DNA of 64,000 nucleotides from Acidobacteriaceae bacterium KBS 146 (GCA_000688615.1 JHVA01000001.1:744001-808000), one strand, 5' to 3'; counted from the stretch's first letter, positions 53,903 through 63,334 are shown. Made by a program: numbers and translations. The notes: generated by a model not told the origin, from the letters alone.

Positions 53903-54538
53903 TTACGACTGGAACACCCGGCGACGTACGGCACCAGCAGCGGCCAGAATTCCAGTCCCGAGCAGAGCAAGGGAGGATGGCTCAGGCACAGCCGGCGTAG
54001 AACCGGGCGTATTGATTCCAGATGTGCCCGTAGTTCCGGCAGCATCCATGATGTCAGCTACAAAATAGTAGCCGCTCGCGTTGGCGACAAAATCGCTGTA
54101 GGAGATTCCGGCCGCGTCGAAGATGTTGAATACGAGGGGGCCATCGTTATGCGCGCTGGCTCCCGAACCAGGGTTGTCGATGAAGTAATCAAACGTGCCC
54201 ATGCCGGGTCCATTGGTCGCTACTGACGAAAGGTTGACGCTGGAGAGCGTCCACGGGCTGCTGATGCTGGTGACGGAGATGGTGGGGTCGCCCGAGAGGT
54301 TGAAGGCAAACCCCGGGTGATTTCCGGAGCCACTGCTGACGAAGTACTGTGCGCCATCCGTCAGGCTGACCGTAACTTCCATATTGTTAGTGTCCACCTG
54401 GTGGAGGTTAACGTCGAAGCAGCATTTGCCAGTCTGCGAGCCGGTGAAGAGAGAATCAGCTTTTGCCACTGGGATGAAGAGACTACCAACTGCACAAGCA
54501 ACCAGAAAACGGGAGAGAGCCCTAAAACGCATAAGCAT
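53903..54538 (-). CDS. PEP-CTERM sorting-domain protein
   Basis: 211 aa. A signal peptide (FLVACAVGSLFIPVAKA) and a secreted body rich in Ser, Gly and Asn with two adjacent Cys (GKCCFD) are followed by the sorting signal VPEPSSLALLGTGILAAAGA and the basic tail VRRRVFQS. Such proteins are processed by exosortase and probably reach the exopolysaccharide or outer surface. No exosortase gene lies in the window. The start could be the ATG two codons further in. Confidence 0.88.
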   Translation of the reverse strand: MLMRFRALSRFLVACAVGSLFIPVAKADSLFTGSQTGKCCFDVNLHQVDTNNMEVTVSLTDGAQYFVSSGSGNHPGFAFNLSGDPTISVTSISSPWTLSSVNLSSVATNGPGMGTFDYFIDNPGSGASAHNDGPLVFNIFDAAGISYSDFVANASGYYFVADIMDAAGTTGTSGINTPGSTPAVPEPSSLALLGTGILAAAGAVRRRVFQS

Positions 54539-54733
54539 CCTTTCGTAAACGTTCCGCTAATGATCGGAAACACTACAGGTAAAGCATCTGCGGGGCCAAA
54601 CGAGAAGACAGGAGAAATAAAACCTTAAGTGAAGGAATAACTAGGTTTAGTAAAGAAGCAAGGGATAACCACAATCTGGAATGAGTGAAATAGGAAAAAT
54701 ATTTCACAGTTGCCCAAGGGTAGTTCCCTACTT

Positions 54734-55150
54734 TTACCAGGAGGAATAGGACGTTCCGTCGGAACCAACTTCCTGGGCTCCGGAGTGCACGTCATTGATG
54801 CCAGGTTCCGTCTGGTCAACGCTTTGGAGCGTGTCATCCTGTCCGCCCACCCACGTATCTGTTCTGTTGGTGAAAGGATCTTTGGGCATGGACTTCAGGT
54901 AGCCAGCTTCCACCAGATCATCAAGGCTCTGTGGAGCCTTCTGCTTATCCACCGTGTAGGCGTCAATGGCGGAACGCATCGTGCGGAGGTCTTCCCTCAA
55001 AACCGCCTCTTTTGCGTGACGGACGCTCTGGACGTACATCGGCACAGCAATGGCCGCGAGCAGCCCAATGATGACCATGACGATCATCAGCTCGATGAGG
55101 GTAAAGCCGCGCTCAAGCCGCCGCATTCGAGATGGAGTGAAAGCTACCAT
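54734..55150 (-). CDS. Type II secretion/type IV pilus-like pseudopilin (second)
   Basis: 138 aa. A prepilin signal is visible as RGFTLIELMIVMVIIGLLAA, with cleavage expected after Gly and a Glu at +5 of the mature chain; a GspG-like domain follows (VLREDLRTMRSAIDAYTVDK). Its ATG overlaps the end of the other pseudopilin gene by seven bases. It ends a secretin-pilin-pilin unit and likely forms a short periplasmic pilus fibre with its neighbour. Confidence 0.88.
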   Translation of the reverse strand: MVAFTPSRMRRLERGFTLIELMIVMVIIGLLAAIAVPMYVQSVRHAKEAVLREDLRTMRSAIDAYTVDKQKAPQSLDDLVEAGYLKSMPKDPFTNRTDTWVGGQDDTLQSVDQTEPGINDVHSGAQEVGSDGTSYSSW

Positions 55151-55668
55151 GTGGAATATTTTGTACCGTCCAGGGCCGTCCCATCACTCTTGGAGTGCAC
55201 ATCGAAGACGTTTTGACCGCCAAAAGAATCTGATTCGGGATCGTCCTGATTCGATCGGAGGCCCCACTCGGCATTACCGGTCATCGGATCGACAGGGACG
55301 CGCCGGAGAAATCGAACCTTCTTTCCCTGCACATCGACACCGTTGACGAGGGTCTCAAGATCAGGGGGATAACCGAGAGAATCCGCTTTGATCTGAAAGG
55401 CTCCCTTGTCGGCTGCATCTTTGTAACGGTCAATCGCGGATCGCATCTCCCAAAGGTCGCGGCGCAGCTCGCGTTCTTTCTCGCGCTTGACCTGAAAACG
55501 CGCAATCGGAATAGCAGCAGTGGCAAGGATCGAGAGAATAGCAACTACGATAATCAGCTCGACCAGCGTCAGGCCTGCCTCATGATGGGAGGAGCGATCC
55601 GGCCAGCGTGAAGATGGAAGGTCTCCGAGTATCCCCCGTTGAAATATCGAGTTGCTGCAAACGCTCAC
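55144..55668 (-). CDS. Type II secretion/type IV pilus-like pseudopilin (first)
   Basis: 174 aa with a GTG start that overlaps the secretin stop. A long 32-aa leader is followed by the prepilin motif AGLTLVELIIVVAILSILAT, then a GspG-like body (LRRDLWEMRSAIDRYKDAAD) matching its partner pilin, and a shared C-terminal pattern ending in GTKYSTW (GTSYSSW in the partner). The pair looks like a duplication. It probably works with the adjacent secretin. Confidence 0.83.
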   Translation of the reverse strand: MSVCSNSIFQRGILGDLPSSRWPDRSSHHEAGLTLVELIIVVAILSILATAAIPIARFQVKREKERELRRDLWEMRSAIDRYKDAADKGAFQIKADSLGYPPDLETLVNGVDVQGKKVRFLRRVPVDPMTGNAEWGLRSNQDDPESDSFGGQNVFDVHSKSDGTALDGTKYSTW

Positions 55669-58064
55669 TTCACATGTACCACGGACTGGGAGCCGACCGT
55701 CGGCAGGTTGGCCTGGGTGCTGTTTCGTGCACCAACCTTGACGAGCGAGAGATTGGAGTCGCCCGCACCAACCGCCTTGAAGGTCAGAGTCGCCACACTT
55801 CCCTGCCCACTGACGCCCTGCACGTTCGGCGGTCGAGATGTCGAAATCGTCACGAGGCCGTTCCCCTCATCACGATGGACGATGGAGACCGCCTGACCGT
55901 CACGAGCCAGCAGCGTACCGGCATCCACATTGACCAGCTGCAGGACCGCCGGGTTGAACTGAAGCTGCATGGGCACGGCGTACAAGTCTCTTGCGTCCGA
56001 TGCGTTTACCGTCACCTGGAAGGTGCTTCCGACGTTCTGGGCACCGGCTGGCGGCTGTACCGAGAGGCTGATCGGCGGGCCTCCTGGAGCTCCCTGAGGC
56101 TGCGTCTGGGACGGGCTTGCCGCGGGCGGAGTTGTTCCCGGAGGCGGCGGTGTCGGCGGCTTGGCCTGCTGCAGGATCTGCTGGGCTGCCGCAGAGGCTG
56201 CATTCGCCGCCGTGGTCGGCTGGCCTATAGGCTTGGGTCGGCCCGGAAGCACGTCATCCTCCTGGCCTGTAAGCGTGGGGTCCTGACGCAGCTGGAACGA
56301 GGTACTGGTTCCGGTGTCGATGGCACGCGTGTTGAGCCGCGTAATGATCGATTCCCGGACGATATGCGGGATCAGAAGAAAGACGATCTCATTCTCCTGG
56401 GTCTCACGCGAGTTGGAAGCAAAGAAGAACTTGAAGAACGGAATCTCGCTGAGGCCCGGGGTCCCGTTGAGCCCACGATTGTCCTGCTTGGTGACGAGGC
56501 CGGCAAGGATGCTGGGCTCGCCCTCCTTCAATTGAATGACCTGTTCGACGACGTTCTGGCCGATGACGGGTTCGGCAACGCCTGAGATGGTGACGGTATT
56601 CTGCTGGGACGAGACCTCCATCTTCATCTTGAGGCTGACCTCACGGTCGTAATGGACCGTGGGCGTCATGTCGATCTGGACACCGACGTCGAGGTAGGTG
56701 AACTGGGTCTGGACTCCGATACTGGCAACACCTGTAGCAACACCGGCGTTATAAGACCCGGTCGCTACTGGGATCCTTTGGCCGATTTTTAGATTGGCCC
56801 GCTGACCATCCGTCGCACGGATTCTGGGATTCTGGAGGATTCTGGTGTCGTTATCGGTCAAAAGCGCATCGAGCGTCGCCGAAGGTATGCTTACGGCGAA
56901 GTTGTTGGCATTGATGTTAGCCAGGGTGTTGAGTGTGAAGTTCGACGGCGTCGTCGTGCCGGAAGAGGAAGAAGAGGAGCTGCTGGAAGTCGAGGTCGGG
57001 CTCGCTTGCGGCGTGACGGTGATCGACTGGGGCAGGGCTATTCCCAGCTTGCGCATCTTATCGCGGTTTACTTCGAGGATGGCCACATCAACCACGACTT
57101 CAGGACGAGCCCGGTCGACGTCGTTGATGAGTTTTTGAGCAAGCAGAAGCTGGTCCGGCGTGGCACGGAGAATAATCGCCTGCTGGCTGGGAACGAGGGT
57201 GATCTTTGAACTGGGGTCGAGCACGTTGCGCAGCGCCGTAAGCACCTCGTTGGCGTCCGACTGCTGGCTCGCGTTGGTCAGGTAAAACGTCTGGACCGCA
57301 AGCTCATCGAGATCGGTGCGTTTGGTGCGATTGTTCTGCGCCACAAAGATAGTGTTCGAGGTAACGGGCTTATAAAAGGTTCCGGAAAGCGTACCTACGA
57401 TGCGCAAGGCGTCCGCGAGGCTGACATTTACCAGATCCACAGGAACGCGCTTGGACGTGTAATCAGGGTCGAAGATGACATTCAGCCCGGCGGCCTTACC
57501 GATCGCCTGATAGATGTTCTTAACATCCTCAACTGCGTGGAGTGTGATGGGCTCGTCGGAGACCGGCTTCAGGTCGATAGGACCGGCAACACTGCTGATC
57601 GAAGCAAGATTGTCGACACTGAGTTGCTGTCCGGTAGTGGGTGCGGCCGAAGACGACTGAGTGGCGATCTCGTGGGTCACCCGGTCAAGTTCCTGCTGAG
57701 CGGTCTGGTTGCCAGGATCAATCGCTACCGCCCGGTTGAACTCATTCAGTGCGCCCTGCAGATCGCCATTCTGACGAAGGACACGGCCGCGATCAACGTG
57801 GCTTACCGCCGCCTGAAACCGCATCAGCTCCAGGTGGGTTTTGTAGCGAAGATCCTTAGGCTTCTTGATCGTCGCCTGCAGATAGGCCTCGTACGCGGCG
57901 TCGAAGTCGTGGCGAAGTTCTGCATCCTGCCCCCTCTTGTCCCAGGTCTTGGCGGACTGAGCATCTGCCGGGGAACAGGTAACTACTGTAAAGAGGAGGG
58001 CCAGGAACGCCGCAGTGGCGCACGAAGCGACTCTGGAGAGAACTGGGAGCTTACCGCGACTCAT
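55665..58064 (-). CDS. Secretin with TPR/N-domains and a C-terminal cohesin-like domain
   Basis: 799 aa from ATG 58064 (start uncertain; the frame continues to 58205). A signal peptide (FLALLFTVVTCSPADA) is followed by TPR-like repeats (DAAYEAYLQATIKKPKDLRY), secretin N-domains (NVIFDPDYTSKRVPVDLVNV), the secretin beta-domain (VEQVIQLKEGEPSILAGLV; EIPFFKFFF) and a Pro/Gly/Gln-rich linker. The last about 130 residues (LSVQPPAGAQNVGSTFQVTV...) resemble a cohesin domain. It should form a gated outer-membrane channel for the pilin/type II-like system and present a cohesin-like module to periplasm or exterior. The fusion is unusual outside Acidobacteria. Confidence 0.85.
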   Translation of the reverse strand: MSRGKLPVLSRVASCATAAFLALLFTVVTCSPADAQSAKTWDKRGQDAELRHDFDAAYEAYLQATIKKPKDLRYKTHLELMRFQAAVSHVDRGRVLRQNGDLQGALNEFNRAVAIDPGNQTAQQELDRVTHEIATQSSSAAPTTGQQLSVDNLASISSVAGPIDLKPVSDEPITLHAVEDVKNIYQAIGKAAGLNVIFDPDYTSKRVPVDLVNVSLADALRIVGTLSGTFYKPVTSNTIFVAQNNRTKRTDLDELAVQTFYLTNASQQSDANEVLTALRNVLDPSSKITLVPSQQAIILRATPDQLLLAQKLINDVDRARPEVVVDVAILEVNRDKMRKLGIALPQSITVTPQASPTSTSSSSSSSSSGTTTPSNFTLNTLANINANNFAVSIPSATLDALLTDNDTRILQNPRIRATDGQRANLKIGQRIPVATGSYNAGVATGVASIGVQTQFTYLDVGVQIDMTPTVHYDREVSLKMKMEVSSQQNTVTISGVAEPVIGQNVVEQVIQLKEGEPSILAGLVTKQDNRGLNGTPGLSEIPFFKFFFASNSRETQENEIVFLLIPHIVRESIITRLNTRAIDTGTSTSFQLRQDPTLTGQEDDVLPGRPKPIGQPTTAANAASAAAQQILQQAKPPTPPPPGTTPPAASPSQTQPQGAPGGPPISLSVQPPAGAQNVGSTFQVTVNASDARDLYAVPMQLQFNPAVLQLVNVDAGTLLARDGQAVSIVHRDEGNGLVTISTSRPPNVQGVSGQGSVATLTFKAVGAGDSNLSLVKVGARNSTQANLPTVGSQSVVHVK

Positions 58065-58369
58065 ACTGCGTTCGTCTGCGTCCTTTGCACCGAAAAGAGT
58101 GAGGCGTCTGCCGGACTGCACGCCTGCCCCCGCATAGCTGCGGGGGAGGACGCTACCTGTGGAGGCGTTACCTGCCAGGCTGGAGCGCTCGGGTGAGTAT
58201 AGCATTCGGGCTGTTAAATCCTCGTATTTCCGGCATTGGGAGATTGGCGTCTTCTGCCCGGGACATCAGGAAGTGTTTGCGAGTGAAGGATCAAGGGATT
58301 CTCTGAAGTTAGACGGCCGTAGAGGCGCGGGGTGAGTCATGTTGCGTCACATGTTAAAGTAAAAGGTTC

Positions 58370-58912
58370 ATGCCTCGTTCGCTCTCCAACCCGACAACGG
58401 CGTATCAGCCGAAGGCATCCCCGGTTAAGCCAAAGGATAGGGACCCCGTGGCTGCCGGACAGCGCGATGCTGCCTTTAACCGCGCTGCCAGCCACAACTA
58501 CTTCCTTACCGATCGTTTTGAGGCGGGGGTTGCACTACGAGGGACAGAGGTTAAGTCGATCCGTGAAGGAAAGGCGAACCTCAAGGATTCTTATGGCCTG
58601 CTCAAGGATGGCGAGTGCTTTCTGCTCAATGCTCATATCGGGCCGTTTTCTCATGGCAACGCCATGAATCATGACTCCCTGCGTACACGCAAACTGCTGC
58701 TGCACAAAGGCGAGCTGCGCAAGCTGGAGAGCCTGACCCGGCAAAAGGGATTCACCCTGATTCCGACGCGACTCTATTTTCGTAACGGCCGCGTGAAATG
58801 CGAGCTGGCTCTGGCGAAGGGGAAACAGGACTGGGACAAACGTGAAACGGAACGCCGCAGAGAGGCGGATAAAGAGGCCCGGGCCGCAGTGGCGCGCAGT
58901 CAGCGCAGCTAA
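58370..58912 (+). CDS. smpB: SsrA-binding protein SmpB
   Basis: 180 aa. The core is typical: NYFLTDRFEAGVALRGTEVKSIREGKANLKDSYG (its first 20 residues suffice: NYFLTDRFEAGVALRGTEVK), with LLLHKGELRKLE and the basic tail LAKGKQDWDKRETE that threads the ribosome. SmpB with tmRNA rescues stalled ribosomes. The N-terminus is about 25 residues longer than usual; AAAAGG lies very close to ATG 58370, and a GTG at 58448 in frame would give 154 aa, closer to the family length. The start is therefore open. Confidence 0.93.
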   Translation: MPRSLSNPTTAYQPKASPVKPKDRDPVAAGQRDAAFNRAASHNYFLTDRFEAGVALRGTEVKSIREGKANLKDSYGLLKDGECFLLNAHIGPFSHGNAMNHDSLRTRKLLLHKGELRKLESLTRQKGFTLIPTRLYFRNGRVKCELALAKGKQDWDKRETERRREADKEARAAVARSQRS

Positions 58913-58934
58913 ACTTCTATTTGGCTCTGAAGCA

Positions 58935-58949
58935 ACCTATCGAATAGGT
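58935..58949. promoter_or_regulatory. Small dyad ACCTAT-CGA-ATAGGT before pepA
   Basis: Six-base inverted repeat with a three-base spacer in the smpB-pepA gap. Only the symmetry is seen; it could be a weak operator or a chance repeat. Confidence 0.25.
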
Positions 58950-59025
58950 ACTGTAGATTCACCAGTTCCACACTTTTCGTTTTTCTGTTATCGGCAGTCA
59001 CATTGGCTCGCGCTAGGATAATGGC

Positions 59026-60582
59026 ATGGATATGAAGGTAATCTTTCAGGATGCGGCAGGATTTCAGACGCCGTTGCTGGCTGTGTTTGCAGTGGACATC
59101 GCAATCGGAAAGGACGCAGATCCTCTGATTGCCCTGCTGACGACATCGGATGCGGTGACCAATGCGGCAGCGGGAATCATTTCATCGGACGAATTCAAGG
59201 GATCGGTGGGAGAACAGGTCGTTCTTCATGACCCCAACGGGCTCAAAGCGCAGCGGCTGCTGATCGTGGGACTCGGCAAAGCGAAGACGCTCTCCGTGGA
59301 CGAGATTCGAAAGGCCGCCGGTGCGGCGGTGCGCTGGGCCAAACCCCGGGGTGTCCGCCAGATGGCAATCGCATTTCCGGAGGACCATGCGCTCTCAGAC
59401 GAGCACCTGGAGAATCTTCCCTGTACCCTGCTGAGCCGTGCGCTCGTTGAGGGAGCCACCCTCGCAGAGCGAGACTGGGATACCTATAAGAGCGACAAAA
59501 AAGAACGGCCGATCGAAACTCTGACCGTCATAGCTCCCGAAGGTGAAGAGTCGACCACCCGGGAGATCCAAACAGGTTTCGATGAAGGTCGCATCATTGC
59601 GGAGGCACAGAACTTCGCGCGTTCCCTCGTCAATGAGCCGGGCAATGTGTTGACCCCGACGGAACTTGGACGGCGAGCCGCCGCCATGTGTGCGGAGAAG
59701 GGCCTGAAGTGCGAGGTTTATTCCACCGCGAAGCTGGAAGACCTCAAAATGGGCGCCTTCCTTGCGGTCGCAAAGGGATCTGCCCAGCCTCCGGCGCTGG
59801 TCGTGATGACCTACGAGCCTAATGCGGAAAAAGGCAAGCCTGCCCAGAAGGATGCTCCAGTGCTTGGGTTGGTGGGCAAGGGCATTACCTTTGATACCGG
59901 CGGCATCTCCCTGAAGTCCGCCGAGGGAATGGAAAAGATGAAGTATGACATGGCTGGAGCCGCAGCCATGATCGGCGCCATGCAAGCGATCGCGGACCTG
60001 AAGCCTTCTGTCAAGGTCATCGGGATCGTCTGCTCTGCCGAAAACATGCCGAGCGGAACAGCATACAAGCCGGGCGACGTTGTGACTGCAATGTCGGGCA
60101 AAACGATCGAGATCCTCAACACTGATGCGGAAGGCCGCATGGTCTTGTCCGATGGCCTGCATTACGCAAAGACTCTGGGCTGCACCCATTTGATCGATGC
60201 TGCAACCCTTACGGGAGCCTGCGTGGTCGCGCTCGGAATGATCAACGCCGGTATCTTCTCAAACGATGACGATACCTACGAGCGCTTTTCGCAGGCGATG
60301 CGCGTCTCCGGGGAGAAGTTCTGGAGGCTTCCCTGCACTGATGACTATAAGGACCAGATCAAGAGCCAGATCGCTGACATCATGAATACTGGCGGTTCGC
60401 GATGGGGCGGGGCGATTTCGGCGGCGATGTTCCTGAAGGAATTCGCCGAGGATACTCCCTGGATTCATCTGGACATCGCTGGATGCGCATGGAACGAAGA
60501 GGTCAAGCCATGGCATCCCAAAGGCCCCAGTGGGGTGGCCGTCCGTTCCATCATCGAATGGGTACGAACCTACTCTTCCTGA
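59026..60582 (+). CDS. pepA: Leucyl aminopeptidase (M17 family)
   Basis: 518 aa. The metal/active-site blocks GKGITFDTGGISLKSAEGME and ILNTDAEGRMVLSDGL are diagnostic of M17 aminopeptidases. The N-terminal macro-like domain and catalytic C-terminal domain have the usual lengths. It removes N-terminal residues from peptides in the cytoplasm as a hexamer; in some bacteria PepA also binds DNA, but nothing here shows that. It ends at a strong terminator. Confidence 0.95.
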   Translation: MDMKVIFQDAAGFQTPLLAVFAVDIAIGKDADPLIALLTTSDAVTNAAAGIISSDEFKGSVGEQVVLHDPNGLKAQRLLIVGLGKAKTLSVDEIRKAAGAAVRWAKPRGVRQMAIAFPEDHALSDEHLENLPCTLLSRALVEGATLAERDWDTYKSDKKERPIETLTVIAPEGEESTTREIQTGFDEGRIIAEAQNFARSLVNEPGNVLTPTELGRRAAAMCAEKGLKCEVYSTAKLEDLKMGAFLAVAKGSAQPPALVVMTYEPNAEKGKPAQKDAPVLGLVGKGITFDTGGISLKSAEGMEKMKYDMAGAAAMIGAMQAIADLKPSVKVIGIVCSAENMPSGTAYKPGDVVTAMSGKTIEILNTDAEGRMVLSDGLHYAKTLGCTHLIDAATLTGACVVALGMINAGIFSNDDDTYERFSQAMRVSGEKFWRLPCTDDYKDQIKSQIADIMNTGGSRWGGAISAAMFLKEFAEDTPWIHLDIAGCAWNEEVKPWHPKGPSGVAVRSIIEWVRTYSS

Positions 60583-60600
60583 TTTGTATCCTCCAAAAAC

Positions 60601-60630
60601 AAAAGCGGCTCGATTGAGCCGCTTTTATTT
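60601..60630. terminator. Bidirectional terminator after pepA
   Basis: AAAAGCGGCTC-GATT-GAGCCGCTTTT is an 11-bp perfect stem; T-rich sequence follows on the plus strand (TTTTATTTT), and the minus strand has TTTTGTTTTT. It lies between convergent pepA and the DJ-1/PfpI gene. Confidence 0.9.
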
Positions 60631-60646
60631 TGCAGATGATTCGAAT

Positions 60647-61243
60647 TTACGCTGCGGCATGGCGCGTTGTGCTGCGACTGAACAGGTCGATCATCTCCCG
60701 GTTGTATGCAGGAAGATCATCCGGCTTGCGGCTTGTAACAAGGCCGTTATCCTGAACCACTTCGCGATCCACCCACTCAGCTCCCGCATTCCTCAGATCA
60801 GTCTTGAGCGAGGGCCAGGAAGTCATCGTGTGACCTCGGACGGCATCTGCTTCGATCAGGGTCCACGGAGCGTGACAGATCGCTGCAATCGGTTTGTGTT
60901 CCCGGACAAAGCTTTGAATAAATTCGACGGCGGTCGGTTCCATCCGCAGATAGTCAGGATTCATCACGCCACCAGGAAGATGCAACGCGTCATAGTCTCC
61001 GCTGTTGGCGTCTGAAAGCACGACATCGACCTCGATGTCATCACCCCAGTCGGTCATGTCCCAGGCCCTGATCTTTCCACCCTTGATTCCCGATTGCGGT
61101 GCAATCACATCCACTTTGGCTCCAGCGTCCTCGAGCGCTCTTTTGGGTTTGCTCAACTCGACCTCTTCCACACCTTTCGTGGCCAGGATCGCAATACGGC
61201 GACCCGCGAGTTTGTTACCTTTCTCGTCTTTGGAACCAGCCAT
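60647..61243 (-). CDS. DJ-1/PfpI-family protein (type 1 glutamine amidotransferase-like)
   Basis: 198 aa from ATG 61243, with GGAGG five bases upstream; the frame continues upstream to 61342 without homology. Seen: RRIAILATKGVEEVEL at the start, LHLPGGVMNPDYLR and the nucleophile Cys in AAICHAPWTLIEAD. Such proteins act as glyoxalase-like or protein-repair enzymes (PfpI/YhbO group) in the stress response. Confidence 0.9.
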   Translation of the reverse strand: MAGSKDEKGNKLAGRRIAILATKGVEEVELSKPKRALEDAGAKVDVIAPQSGIKGGKIRAWDMTDWGDDIEVDVVLSDANSGDYDALHLPGGVMNPDYLRMEPTAVEFIQSFVREHKPIAAICHAPWTLIEADAVRGHTMTSWPSLKTDLRNAGAEWVDREVVQDNGLVTSRKPDDLPAYNREMIDLFSRSTTRHAAA

Positions 61244-61341
61244 GGACACCTCCATCTCCGGGCAGACAACCGTCCGGGTTAGCAAGGTGAGATTCGACTC
61301 ACCCTGCCTGCGTTGTCCTTGCGGCTGTGAACAACTCGACA

Positions 61342-62496
61342 TTAGAAAGACAGCATGAACTCTGCAATGGAACGGACTCCACGAGCGAGAACCTCAGGCG
61401 GAACAATCAGGCTGACAACGACTCTCTCGATCTCCGGCATTCCATAAAAGGCTCCTGGATGAACGATAATGCCCTCTCGCAGCATGAGATCTTCCGGCGT
61501 GATCCCGATTCTGGGCAGACGCAGAACCGCGCTCCAGCCTGCGTCCGTCTTGAGTACATCAAGTCCTGATGCTGTGATCTCTCTCAGATTTGCAGCCGTT
61601 CTCTCAAGAATCTGCTTCTGCAAACCAAAACGGTTGGCCAGCCATTGCGGCAACGCAATCTGGGCCGGAGCATTCATCGAAAGAAAGGTATCTGCAATCA
61701 TCTCCAGACGCGACAGAGCGGCAAGGCGAGACTGATCCTCTCCTGCAACAGCGATCCACCCGACCTTCATTTGTGGCAGCCCCGCGATCTTACTCATGCC
61801 GCTCAAAACGAATGTTAGAACCGGGTGCGGACCCTCGGCGAAGCTGCGGAGATGATGCTTTTGAAGCGGATAGTCGAGAAAGACCTCATCGACGATCAAC
61901 GCCAGACCGTGCCGGACGCAAACCTCCTCCAATCGACGCCGCTCCTCAAGCCCGGTGCCGTGCCCTGTCGGATTATTGGGATGAACGACAACGATCGCGC
62001 GGGTCTTTGGGCCAATCTCACGTTCCAGTTCAGCAAAGTCGATCCACCACCCATGGTCATAAAAAAGCGGATACGGCCGCAGCCGTACATCTTCGAGGTC
62101 GGCGAGGAATTCAAACAACGGATAGCTTGGCTGCGCTATCAGAATCTCATCGCCCGCATCGCAAAGCAGACGGAACAGATAGCCATATCCTTCGCTTGTG
62201 CTGGTCGTCAAGATGAGGGAATCAGGATCCACCGATGCCCCGTGATCGGCATAGTAGCCAGCCACTGATTCTCGGGCCGAAAGCATACCGCGCGAGTTGG
62301 GATCGTAGGTCAGGGCACGACGGTCCGACAACGGTGCAAGAATCGCCTCTGCATCGTAGATAAATCTACAGACAGTAGGATTAGAGACGGTTAGATCGAG
62401 TAATTCCCGCCCCTCGGATCTCGCTCTCCGAATCGTCTCCGCAAAATTGCTTTCGCGCAGGTCCCATCCCGTCCGTCTTGAAAACCTTTGACTCAC
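61342..62496 (-). CDS. Pyridoxal-phosphate-dependent aminotransferase class I/II
   Basis: 384 aa. The PLP Lys lies in VLSGMSKIAGLPQMKVGW, with the phosphate-binding and ring-stacking regions TTSTSEGYGYLFRLL and VVHPNNPTGHGT. The start is GTG 62496; the beginning (FSRRTGWDL) fits this subgroup, where FSxRTxW is common. It probably transfers an amino group between an amino acid and 2-oxoglutarate; the specific substrate is uncertain. It is divergent from the HAD phosphatase gene across about 50 bp. Confidence 0.85.
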   Translation of the reverse strand: MSQRFSRRTGWDLRESNFAETIRRARSEGRELLDLTVSNPTVCRFIYDAEAILAPLSDRRALTYDPNSRGMLSARESVAGYYADHGASVDPDSLILTTSTSEGYGYLFRLLCDAGDEILIAQPSYPLFEFLADLEDVRLRPYPLFYDHGWWIDFAELEREIGPKTRAIVVVHPNNPTGHGTGLEERRRLEEVCVRHGLALIVDEVFLDYPLQKHHLRSFAEGPHPVLTFVLSGMSKIAGLPQMKVGWIAVAGEDQSRLAALSRLEMIADTFLSMNAPAQIALPQWLANRFGLQKQILERTAANLREITASGLDVLKTDAGWSAVLRLPRIGITPEDLMLREGIIVHPGAFYGMPEIERVVVSLIVPPEVLARGVRSIAEFMLSF

Positions 62497-62517
62497 ACCT
62501 TCATGCTAATGGCTTTG

Positions 62518-62536
62518 TTGTAGAGATTCCCTACAA
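62518..62536. promoter_or_regulatory. Dyad TTGTAG-N7-CTACAA in the aminotransferase/HAD spacer
   Basis: Six-base inverted repeat that also contains a -10-like TACAAT (62532-62537), in the short divergent spacer. It may be a regulator site for both genes; no regulator is known. Confidence 0.3.
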
Positions 62537-62546
62537 TAGGTTATCG

Positions 62547-63194
62547 ATGAAATCCATTCAGGCAGTTCTCTTCGATTACGGCATGGTCCTCTCCGCTCCT
62601 CCCGATCCTGCAGCGTGGGAACGGATGCTTCAGATATCAGGATTCGATGAAAAAACATTGCACGGCGGCTACTGGGCTCCTCGTCATGCATACGATCGCG
62701 GCGACCTGACGGGGCTCGCATACTGGCAGCAGGTTGCTGCGGCCGGAGGAACCAGCTTCACCCCGGAGCAGGTCGACGGTCTGATCGAAACGGATGTCGC
62801 CCTCTGGACGCGGATCAATGCTCCCATGGTCGCCTGGGCGCAGCAGCTGCAGCGCGCCGGCATTCGCACGGGAATTCTCTCCAACATCGGAGATGCCATG
62901 ACCGATGGACTCTTAAATAAGTTGGACTGGCTCCAGAACTTTCATCATTGCGTATGGTCGTATCGGCTGCACCTCGCCAAACCTGAGCCTGCGATTTACC
63001 AAGCCGCAGCCGACGGCCTGGAAACTGCGCCGATGAACATTCTCTTCCTCGACGATAAGCTGGAGAACGTCCAGGCAGCCCATGAGTCCGGAATGCAGGC
63101 GATTCAATATCGCGATCATGATTCCTTCGAACGGGAGATGATCGAGCAGGGCTTCTCTTCCCTGCTGCATCCCGGTACGGTTTCAACGCGCTAA
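62547..63194 (+). CDS. HAD-superfamily hydrolase (YihX-like)
   Basis: 215 aa from ATG 62547, which has ATAGG six bases upstream; the frame upstream (62478) is not supported. Motif I reads VLFDYGMVL, with Gly in place of the usual second Asp, as in YihX-type sugar-phosphate phosphatases; motif II is GILSN and motif IV LFLDDKLENVQAA. Likely a cytoplasmic phosphatase for a small sugar phosphate or nucleotide. Confidence 0.83.
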   Translation: MKSIQAVLFDYGMVLSAPPDPAAWERMLQISGFDEKTLHGGYWAPRHAYDRGDLTGLAYWQQVAAAGGTSFTPEQVDGLIETDVALWTRINAPMVAWAQQLQRAGIRTGILSNIGDAMTDGLLNKLDWLQNFHHCVWSYRLHLAKPEPAIYQAAADGLETAPMNILFLDDKLENVQAAHESGMQAIQYRDHDSFEREMIEQGFSSLLHPGTVSTR

Positions 63195-63334
63195 AGAACA
63201 CTTCAAACTTTCCCATTTTGGGAAGAGGACCATGATCTTTGTGCAGTCCTCTTCTCTCAATTCCCTCAAGTTGCAATTATCCGTGGATATTAAGGACAGG
63301 CTGCATGTAGCGATGTACCCGCAGCCAGATAACC

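Noticed and set aside
55608..56585. Plus-strand open frame of 325 codons across the secretin gene
   Set aside because: Arg/Leu-rich shadow of the secretin and cohesin regions with no ribosome-binding site.
59395..60189. Minus-strand open frame of 264 codons across pepA
   Set aside because: Antisense to the M17 active-site region; no start site or homology.
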